Shown here piece after piece: positions 8,543 through 14,301 of a stretch of DNA of 14,301 nucleotides. This DNA is from Sulfurovum sp. GTDB lineage: Bacteria > Campylobacterota > Campylobacteria > Campylobacterales > Sulfurovaceae. Below the pieces are notes generated by a model. That model saw only the letters and a program-made list of their open reading frames with translations, was not told the origin of the DNA and made no database searches. Made by a program: the position numbers and the translations under genes. Position 1 is the first letter of the stretch; each line of letters opens with the position of its first letter. The DNA lies in contig JAUXGC010000022.1 in NCBI GenBank assembly GCA_030622375.1, positions 1 through 14,301 on the forward strand, given 5' to 3'.

Positions 8543-9571
8543 TTAATCTATTGTATCAGAATTTTTTATACTTTTTAAAAGTTTTGCTATCATTTTGCTT
8601 CCATCTTTTTCAACAATTTCCATTAAGCCTTTACTGACTATTGACAAATCTTTATCTAGGAGACCTGAGACTTCTTTACTATCTATTTTATCCTCTCTCA
8701 TAAGCCATGCAAGATTTTTTTCTACTAAAAACTGAGCATTATAGTACTGATGGTCAGATGCCGCATAGGGATAAGGTATAAAGAGAGCAGGAAGTGCAGT
8801 GGCACAGAGTTCCCAAAGCGTTGAAGCACCCGCTCTAGCTATAGCAAAATCTGCTTCATTCATATACTCTGCAAGTTTTGTAGTAAATCCAAATACTTCA
8901 GCTTTTACGCCTAAATTATCATAAGATTTTTTTACTTCATCAATGTTTTTTTCACCTACTTGATGAATAATTTTGATACCTTTTTTTTGAAGCTCAACTG
9001 CCATTTCAAGTGCCAAGACATTGATGGCTTTAGCACCCTGTGAGCCGCCAAGAAAAATAATAGTTTTTACTCTGTGCCTAATGTGGGCATTTTGAAAAAA
9101 TACTTCTTTAACAGGATAAGCCTTTATAGGACTCTCTTCAAGATAAGAGGAGATGAACTCTTGAGCATAAGGTTTTAGTAGTTTGTTTAGTGAGCCCAAT
9201 GCCGCATTTTGCTCATGTATTACTAGGGGAATACCCAAGCTCTTCGCTGCAAAAGATGAAGCGGCCGAAGAGAAGCCTCCTACAGAAAAAACCACTTTAG
9301 CCTTCTCTTGTTTTAATATTTTTCTAGCTTTTAATGTTGCTTTAAACAGCATAAAAATAGATTTTATCTTACCCAAAGCACCTTGGTTGACCACACCACG
9401 AGTATCAAAAAAATATTTATCTTTAAAATCATCATCACCCTCAAACCACTTCTTATCTTGCCCTTTAGTTGAACCTATGTAGATAAGTTCTTCTCCTCTA
9501 AGATGCTCTTTTACTGCTTTAATGATAGCAAGATGCCCACCTGTCCCACCACCTGTCATAACAATACTCAT
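8543..9571 (-). CDS. murG: UDP-GlcNAc:lipid I N-acetylglucosaminyltransferase MurG
   Basis: Peripheral enzyme on the cytoplasmic face of the inner membrane that adds GlcNAc to lipid I to give lipid II, the substrate of FtsW and the class A PBP. The 342-residue GT-B protein has the N-terminal acceptor-side loop GGGTGGHLA (7-15), a conserved FSVGGFSS stretch (95-102), HEQNA (119-123), the linker-side GGSQGAKAIN (175-184) and the UDP-GlcNAc-binding segment RAGASTLWELCA (246-257) with the later DHQYYNAQFL (273-282). The first loop lacks the proline common in other phyla (GGHxxP); Campylobacter MurG, as I recall, shares this. The ATG overlaps the ftsW stop as ATGA, and AAGGAG lies seven bases upstream, so the two genes are co-transcribed and translationally coupled. 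Confidence 0.96.
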   Translation of the reverse strand: MSIVMTGGGTGGHLAIIKAVKEHLRGEELIYIGSTKGQDKKWFEGDDDFKDKYFFDTRGVVNQGALGKIKSIFMLFKATLKARKILKQEKAKVVFSVGGFSSAASSFAAKSLGIPLVIHEQNAALGSLNKLLKPYAQEFISSYLEESPIKAYPVKEVFFQNAHIRHRVKTIIFLGGSQGAKAINVLALEMAVELQKKGIKIIHQVGEKNIDEVKKSYDNLGVKAEVFGFTTKLAEYMNEADFAIARAGASTLWELCATALPALFIPYPYAASDHQYYNAQFLVEKNLAWLMREDKIDSKEVSGLLDKDLSIVSKGLMEIVEKDGSKMIAKLLKSIKNSDTID

Positions 9572-10746
9572 AATATTTCTCCTTGAGAATTTCTAGGTAC
9601 CTCTTTGGAAATCATTAACACCATACCTATAGCTATACATGATGCCAAGATATGAGAGCCACCATAACTCAAAAATGGCACTGCTATTCCCTTAATAGGA
9701 GTAATCCCAGAAATACCATAACTATTTAATATAAATGCAAAAGCAAAAAGTAATCCAATACCTATACAAAACAGATAGTAGATAGGATTTTTTACTTTAG
9801 ATGCAATCTTAAAAATACGATAAACAATAAATAGCATCGTAAATGCTACTAAACTTAGGCCAAGAAAGCCAAACTCTTCACTAACTCCAGCGAGAATAAA
9901 GTCTGTATGCACTTCAGAAAGGTAGCCTAATTTAAACTGACCATTTCCTAAACCCTCTCCGAAAAAGCCTCCATTATGAATAGCATTAAGAGAGTTTGAT
10001 ATCTGATATGGTTCTTTACCTATATCAATACGGAGATTTTGCACAGAATCAAAAGGAAAAACAGAAAGAATACTATCTTGAACTGTTCCCCACCAGCTCT
10101 TAATACGTGCTAAACGATGTGGAGCAATAAATACAAGTCCTACAAAAGCTATAAAAGCAATACCAAGCAGTGTAAAGAAAAATTTTAAACTGCTCCCTGT
10201 AAATAAAAACAAAACTAAAAGTATCCCTCCAAGTACCATAATTTGTCCTAAATCTTTTTGGAAAATAGCAATAACTAGAACCACCAAAGAGAATACTGCC
10301 AAATAAGGGAAAAATGCACGTATCTCCTCTATGAAACTCATATTTGTTCTGTCTATTTTACGAGAGAGACTCCATGCAAAGAAAAAAACAAACCCTATTT
10401 TAAAAAATTCTACTGGAGAGATTGACATAGGTCCTAAACGTATCCATCTCTTTGCCCCTCCAACAGCTTTTACTAGTGATGGCGGAAGAAACTGCATCGT
10501 TATCATCAAAACAAAAAAGAGTATAAAAAGAGCTAGCCCTATTTTAACAAACCAGCGATCTGAATCTGCTCTACTTAAAAGCACCATCAACGCAAAGCCA
10601 ATAAAAACAGCAAAACTCTGCCTCATAAAAAAGTGAAAGTCACTGTAGTGAAAATGCAGTACCGCATAAGTTGAAAGAGAATAACTCATAACCAAAGAGA
10701 GTGTTAAAAGTATAATTACTGCAGACAAAAGAGGTTTATCTATCAT
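9568..10746 (-). CDS. ftsW: SEDS-family septal peptidoglycan polymerase FtsW
   Basis: Polytopic inner-membrane glycosyltransferase that polymerises lipid II at the division septum together with FtsI. The 392-residue protein is hydrophobic throughout, with about ten membrane segments. It carries the SEDS signature blocks GGAKRWIRLGPMSISPVEF (95-113), the large periplasmic loop with NAIHNGGFFGEGLGNG, EVHTDFILAGVSEEFG, and near the C-terminus SGITPIKGIAVPFLSYGGS. RodA shares these blocks, but the presence of murG downstream and ftsI upstream favours FtsW. The ATG has only a weak AAGAAG-like site. The gene is divergent from ftsI, and the two control regions appear to overlap. Confidence 0.9.
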   Translation of the reverse strand: MIDKPLLSAVIILLTLSLVMSYSLSTYAVLHFHYSDFHFFMRQSFAVFIGFALMVLLSRADSDRWFVKIGLALFILFFVLMITMQFLPPSLVKAVGGAKRWIRLGPMSISPVEFFKIGFVFFFAWSLSRKIDRTNMSFIEEIRAFFPYLAVFSLVVLVIAIFQKDLGQIMVLGGILLVLFLFTGSSLKFFFTLLGIAFIAFVGLVFIAPHRLARIKSWWGTVQDSILSVFPFDSVQNLRIDIGKEPYQISNSLNAIHNGGFFGEGLGNGQFKLGYLSEVHTDFILAGVSEEFGFLGLSLVAFTMLFIVYRIFKIASKVKNPIYYLFCIGIGLLFAFAFILNSYGISGITPIKGIAVPFLSYGGSHILASCIAIGMVLMISKEVPRNSQGEIL

Positions 10747-10789
10747 TCTTGTATCTTCTTATTTAAATTTATATCTATATTTAAAAAGT

Positions 10790-10795
10790 ATTTTA
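10790..10795 (-). promoter_or_regulatory. Probable -10 element of the ftsW-murG promoter
   Basis: On the minus strand GGATAAAAT precedes ftsW by about 44 nt, giving a leader of roughly 35-40 nt. The TAAAAT hexamer matches the sequence proposed here for prfB. A TATAAA closer to ftsW (near 10770) is an alternative. Position is inferred from sequence only. Confidence 0.45.
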
Positions 10796-10816
10796 TCCAA
10801 TTTATAGATAGATTTG

Positions 10817-10824
10817 TATAAAAT
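10817..10824 (+). promoter_or_regulatory. Probable -10 element of the ftsI promoter
   Basis: TATAAAAT preceded directly by TG lies 26 nt upstream of the ftsI ATG, giving a short leader of about 20 nt. This placement argues against a start at the TTG at 10814, which would lie within or before the promoter. No -35 is obvious, as expected for this phylum. Confidence 0.5.
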
Positions 10825-10836
10825 TGCATCTAATAT

Positions 10837-10845
10837 AGGTGAGGA
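10837..10845 (+). promoter_or_regulatory. Ribosome binding site that fixes the ftsI start
   Basis: AGGTGAGGA lies directly upstream of the ATG at 10850. AGGTGA (10837-10842) is a good match to the extended anti-Shine-Dalgarno target at a spacing of seven. No comparable site precedes the upstream in-frame TTG at 10814. Confidence 0.75.
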
Positions 10846-10849
10846 ATAC

Positions 10850-12880
10850 ATGAATATAGAAACTAACAGTAAAGCCACAGAACAAAGAAGCCTCAAAGTT
10901 TTATTACTTTTTATATTTTTAGTTGTAGCTGTTCTCTTTTTTTTACTCTCTATATTGAAAACCATAACTTCAGACAGACGGACTCCTAGCCACCATGCCA
11001 CCATACATAATAGATCTTTACGTGGGGCTATTATATCTGCTGATAACTATACCTTAAGTAGTTCTCAAAAAACCTATCAGGCAGTGATACGCGGAGAGAG
11101 TGTTAATCCTGACAAAAAAGAAATTTTCATCAAACTATTTAGTATTTATAGTGGTATTTCTGAAAAAAATCTACGAAAAAAGTTCAAAAATCGTAAGGGC
11201 AAAGAGATAAAAGGCAATATTACTATATCTAAAAGTATTACTTTAAGACATGCAATGCAGCTTAAATCTCTTGCACATAAACTTAGAAGATTGGGTGTCT
11301 TTCGCTCAATCAAAAACCACAATGGTGTTGAAGTACTTTATGGATTGGATATTATAGAAAATGGTGAGACCAGACTATTTCCACTAGGAGATGTTATGAG
11401 TCCCATCCTTGGATATGTGGGGAATAAAAATAATGGACGATATACAAGACCTGTGGGGAAAAAAGGCATTGAAAGAAACTATGACAAACATATTACTTCA
11501 AAGAAAAATGGATATTTCAAAGGAAAGAGAGATGTTGTAGGTGCCGTGATACACGACAAAAATAGCATAAGAATACAACGTGTTGATGGTATGGACTTAC
11601 ATCTCAATATTTCTTTGGCATTTCAAAGAAGAGTTGAGTTTATGTTAGACAAAATGAAAGCAAGCATAAATGCTGATGAAATTATTGTGGGCATAATGGA
11701 GAGTAAAACTGGAAAAGTAATTGGGTTGGCAAGTTCAGAACGTTTTAATCCTGCCCATATTACACAAAAAGATATCACCGCACTTAATCCTAAGTTTTCA
11801 GAGTATCCTTATGAGGCTGGTTCTGTTCTAAAACCTCTCACTATGGCAATAGCCCTAGAGAATAAAGTTGTCAATATCGATACAGTATTCAATACAAACT
11901 ACGACAGATTTACAATAGGTAAAGGAAGAGCTATTACAGATGATCATAGATTTGAGTCGCTTGCCGCTACAGATATCATCGTACACTCATCAAATATAGG
12001 AATATCTCAAGTCTCTTGGAAGCTCACAGGCAAGGAGTTTAGAGAAGGGCTACTTAAATTTGGTATAGCAAAACCTTCTGGACTTGATCTCTCCCGTGAT
12101 TTACCTGGTTCACTTAAATCGATAGATCAATTAAACCGTAAAATGTACAGAGCCAACAGTGCATATGGTTACGGGATGATGGTTACTTTTGCACAGCTTT
12201 TTAAAGCCTACAGTGCCTTTAATAATGATGGCGTAGCAGTAACTCCATATATTGTAAACTATCTTCAAGATATAAATGGAAATCACTATACATTAAAACC
12301 AAAAATAGGTAACCTAAAATCTGTAAGCAAAAAAACAGCTACGCAAATACATAATATACTTTTAGAGGTTGTCAAGAGAGGTACTGGAGTAAAAGCCCAA
12401 TATCCAGGACTTGAAGTAGGAGGAAAGACAGGGACTGCCCATATTTCAGTAAATGGTCGCTATAGGAGCGAATATCATAGTAGTTTTTATGGTTTTGCTA
12501 ATGATCAAGAAGGACATAAATATACCATAGGTGTTTTAGTTATACGAGCTAAAAAATATCGTAAATATTTTGCAGCACAATCGGCAGTACCAACTTTTAG
12601 AAGAACTATTGATATTTTAGTAGAACTTGACTATCTGAAACCAAAAGATGATATACAGATTGTAAGCCCAGCAATACATATGCCTTCCATGCCTCCTACA
12701 TCCCCAATTTTAAAAGAAGAAACCCAAGAAGCTGCCATTGTTGTTACAAAAGAGGCACAAAAGAAAAAATCTGTCAAATCACTTTTTGGCATTAAAGAGA
12801 AGAGAGATACAAAAGCAAAACCAACACCAAAACCTCCAAAAAATAAATCTCCACATGAACTTTTTGAGGACCTGTTTTAG
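10850..12880 (+). CDS. ftsI: Septal transpeptidase FtsI / PBP3 (class B PBP)
   Basis: Division-specific inner-membrane DD-transpeptidase that cross-links strands made by FtsW. From the ATG at 10850 the protein has 676 residues. It has a single membrane anchor (about 15-36), a PBP dimerisation region beginning RGAIISADN (58-66) and containing KKGIERNYDKH, and a transpeptidase domain with nucleophile Ser325 in SVLK (325-328), SSN (380-382) and KTGT (526-529). The usual DRNG after the RG of the first motif is replaced by SADN, which I recall from other members of this phylum. The last ~55 residues form a Lys/Pro-rich tail not part of the transpeptidase fold. It is divergent from its partner ftsW and has its own promoter and ribosome site. 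The stop is five bases from the convergent panC stop. MrdA/PBP2 is less likely given the ftsW context. Confidence 0.92.
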   Translation: MNIETNSKATEQRSLKVLLLFIFLVVAVLFFLLSILKTITSDRRTPSHHATIHNRSLRGAIISADNYTLSSSQKTYQAVIRGESVNPDKKEIFIKLFSIYSGISEKNLRKKFKNRKGKEIKGNITISKSITLRHAMQLKSLAHKLRRLGVFRSIKNHNGVEVLYGLDIIENGETRLFPLGDVMSPILGYVGNKNNGRYTRPVGKKGIERNYDKHITSKKNGYFKGKRDVVGAVIHDKNSIRIQRVDGMDLHLNISLAFQRRVEFMLDKMKASINADEIIVGIMESKTGKVIGLASSERFNPAHITQKDITALNPKFSEYPYEAGSVLKPLTMAIALENKVVNIDTVFNTNYDRFTIGKGRAITDDHRFESLAATDIIVHSSNIGISQVSWKLTGKEFREGLLKFGIAKPSGLDLSRDLPGSLKSIDQLNRKMYRANSAYGYGMMVTFAQLFKAYSAFNNDGVAVTPYIVNYLQDINGNHYTLKPKIGNLKSVSKKTATQIHNILLEVVKRGTGVKAQYPGLEVGGKTGTAHISVNGRYRSEYHSSFYGFANDQEGHKYTIGVLVIRAKKYRKYFAAQSAVPTFRRTIDILVELDYLKPKDDIQIVSPAIHMPSMPPTSPILKEETQEAAIVVTKEAQKKKSVKSLFGIKEKRDTKAKPTPKPPKNKSPHELFEDLF

Positions 12881-12885
12881 TTAAA

Positions 12886-13710
12886 TTAAATCCAAATATT
12901 ATCTATTAGTCTTGGCTTGCCCACCCATGCGGCAAGCAATATAATCGTATTACCTATTTCAATTTTTTCTAAAATATTAAAATTCCTGTCAACTATAGAT
13001 AAATACTCTAACTCATCTACATCTTTTAGTACCATATGCATCTCTTTTTTTATAATTTCCACATTTAATTCACCAGTCATAACAAGTTTTGTAGCACGCT
13101 TAAGAGAACGCGAAAGTACCAAAGCTCTTGTTTTCTCCTCCTCTTTAAGATAAATATTACGACTACTTAATGCCAATCCTCTTTCATCTCGTACTATTTC
13201 GCACGGAATAATCTCTACACTCATAAAATAATTTTTTACCATCTGGATAATCAATATTAACTGTTGTGCATCTTTTTTTCCAAAATATGCTCTAGTAGCA
13301 CCGGAAAGATTTAGTAACTTCATTACTACTTGTAGCATCCCATCAAAATGACCAGGCCTCTTTTCCCCCTCTAGAACATAGCCTCTTATGGCGGGAGCTC
13401 CTATATGCAACTCATCTTTTTCGTACATCTCATCAATTGTTGGCACAAAAAGTATATCTACTCCTGCGAGTTCACATATTTTGTTATCTGCTATATCTTT
13501 ACGAGGGTAACTATCCAACTCTTCACACTCTAAAAACTGTGTGGGGTTAACAAAAATAGAAACAATAAGATTATGATTTTCTTCTCTGGCTTGACGGATA
13601 AGAGAGAGATGTCCATGGTGCAAGGCTCCCATGGTTGGCACAAACCCTATGCTTCCCGATAAATTTTCTTTTTCTTTCTGTAGTTCATCTATTGTATGTA
13701 CGGTAACCAC
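12886..13710 (-). CDS. panC: Pantothenate synthetase (pantoate--beta-alanine ligase)
   Basis: Cytoplasmic ligase that joins pantoate and beta-alanine with ATP, via pantoyl adenylate, to give pantothenate for coenzyme A. The 274-residue protein is close to the E. coli length (283). It shows the HIGH-type nucleotide motif [10 protein letters not shown] (25-34), FVNPTQF (53-59), [12 protein letters not shown] (113-124), FGKKDAQQL (143-151) and the KMSKS-like loop [12 protein letters not shown] (174-185). The start is GTG at 13710 with AGAGG six bases upstream, and the N-terminus fits the family. It is divergent from prfB. Its own promoter must lie in the 77-bp AT-rich gap, but I could not pick one -10 confidently (TATGAT at 13749-13744 is one choice). 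panB and panD are not in the window. Confidence 0.95.
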   Translation of the reverse strand: MVTVHTIDELQKEKENLSGSIGFVPTMGALHHGHLSLIRQAREENHNLIVSIFVNPTQFLECEELDSYPRKDIADNKICELAGVDILFVPTIDEMYEKDELHIGAPAIRGYVLEGEKRPGHFDGMLQVVMKLLNLSGATRAYFGKKDAQQLILIIQMVKNYFMSVEIIPCEIVRDERGLALSSRNIYLKEEEKTRALVLSRSLKRATKLVMTGELNVEIIKKEMHMVLKDVDELEYLSIVDRNFNILEKIEIGNTIILLAAWVGKPRLIDNIWI

Positions 13711-13736
13711 CTCTAACCTCTATCTCTAATATATTT

Positions 13737-13745
13737 TGATAAAAT
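13737..13745 (+). promoter_or_regulatory. Probable extended -10 promoter of prfB
   Basis: TGATAAAAT fits an extended -10 (TG-n-TAAAAT) and lies 42 nt before the GTG start, predicting a leader of about 35 nt. It sits in the short AT-rich region between divergent panC and prfB. Confidence 0.55.
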
Positions 13746-13772
13746 CATACCCTATTAATTATTAATTTAAAA

Positions 13773-13777
13773 AAGGA
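13773..13777 (+). promoter_or_regulatory. Ribosome binding site of prfB
   Basis: AAGGA, ten bases before the GTG at 13788, is the only Shine-Dalgarno-like sequence here. It directly abuts an out-of-frame ATG at 13778, which is too close to be served efficiently, so it supports the GTG start. Confidence 0.65.
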
Positions 13778-13787
13778 ATGTTGTACA

Positions 13788-14301
13788 GTGGACTCATATG
13801 AATACAGTGAACTGCTTAAGTTACTAACAATTAAAATAGATAATATTAAAAATATTGTAAAACCTAATATATTAGAAGCTATACTTGATGAGATAGAGAA
13901 AATGCAACAGAACCAAGACTTTTGGAGTGATGCAACAAATGCAGGAAAAATCTCTCAAGAGAAAACAAAAACCCAACGTATCTTGGCTACTTATAGTAGT
14001 GCCTATGATGCTGTCCATGATGCCAGCGAGTACTTTGAACTCTCTAAAGCAGAAAGTGATGAAGAGAGCCTTGAAATGCTCTATGAAGATGCACCAGCTC
14101 TTCAGGAGAGTATCAAGTCCTTAGAGGTACAGATGATGCTAAGTGGAGAACATGACGGAGCAAATGCCATTATCTCAATACACTCAGGAGCTGGTGGTAC
14201 TGAGTCACAAGATTGGGCAAGTATGCTTTATCGTATGTATCTTCGCTGGGCAGAGAGACATGGATTTAAAGTTGAGGGGCTTGACTATCAAGTTGGAGAA
14301 G
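13788..14301 (+). CDS. prfB: Peptide chain release factor 2 (N-terminal part, cut by the window edge)
   Basis: RF2 recognises UGA and UAA stop codons in the ribosomal A site and triggers peptide release. About 171 codons are visible. The protein begins MDSYEYSELLKLL, close to Campylobacter RF2 as I recall it, followed by the helical N-terminal domain. Near the end comes the start of the catalytic-domain side with NAIISIHSGAGGTESQDWAS; GAGGTE-SQDWA is typical of RF2 rather than RF1. The SPF-type and GGQ motifs lie beyond the window. The start is GTG with AAGGA ten bases upstream and an extended -10 promoter in front. There is no in-frame UGA, so the programmed +1 frameshift seen in many prfB genes is absent. 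The gene is truncated only by the window boundary. Confidence 0.95.
   Translation, partial: MDSYEYSELLKLLTIKIDNIKNIVKPNILEAILDEIEKMQQNQDFWSDATNAGKISQEKTKTQRILATYSSAYDAVHDASEYFELSKAESDEESLEMLYEDAPALQESIKSLEVQMMLSGEHDGANAIISIHSGAGGTESQDWASMLYRMYLRWAERHGFKVEGLDYQVGE

Noticed and set aside
10814-10849. Upstream TTG start for ftsI adding 12 residues
   Set aside because: It lies at the putative -10 element and lacks a ribosome site, while the ATG at 10850 has AGGTGAGGA.
12878-12890. Terminator between convergent ftsI and panC
   Set aside because: The gap is five AT bases with no stem-loop; nothing can be supported.

Overview
The window looks like chromosomal housekeeping DNA from a member of the Campylobacterota (former Epsilonproteobacteria), possibly a Sulfurovum- or Sulfurimonas-like organism. 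The genus is inferred; the phylum is better supported. The DNA is AT-rich and tightly packed. The alaS / maf / class A PBP cluster is, as I recall, also found in Campylobacter. MurG has the GGTGGHLAI motif of this group, RF2 starts with a Campylobacter-like N-terminus, and the glutamine synthetase has Phe at the adenylylation position, as reported for Helicobacter pylori. No phage, CRISPR, insertion sequence, tRNA or rRNA gene is visible, and no stretch longer than 300 bases lacks a gene.

Left part (3-8412): glnA on the + strand runs tail-to-tail into a minus-strand gene string. Read in its own direction, that string is alaS, a CopD-like four-helix membrane protein, maf, bioF and a class A penicillin-binding protein. 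Spacings are 2 nt (alaS to the membrane gene), 78 nt (to maf, counted from its corrected start), 0 nt (to bioF) and 27 nt (to the PBP), so this is probably one operon. The 78-nt gap holds the most unusual object in the window. It is a 71-bp element of two related 9-bp hairpins in inverted orientation, each preceded at its outer foot by GTAG. This is the architecture of a REPIN, a paired REP element normally mobilised by a RAYT (Y1/HUH-type) transposase.

Middle part (8543-12880): murG and ftsW (minus strand, overlapping by ATGA) diverge from ftsI (plus strand) across about 100 bp that appear to hold two overlapping divergent promoters. The lipid II glycosyltransferase MurG, the SEDS polymerase FtsW and its transpeptidase partner FtsI are therefore side by side. 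With the class A PBP, four of the ten protein genes here act in peptidoglycan synthesis.

Right part (12886-14301): panC (pantothenate synthesis, minus strand) converges on ftsI with a 5-nt gap and diverges from prfB (release factor 2), which is cut by the window edge. prfB starts at GTG and has no programmed frameshift.

Most of the window is ordinary. The observations that merit a second look are the REPIN-like element and its effect on its two flanking genes, the missing adenylylation tyrosine in GlnA, the shared ftsW/ftsI control region, and the oppositely charged C-terminal tails of the class A PBP and FtsI.
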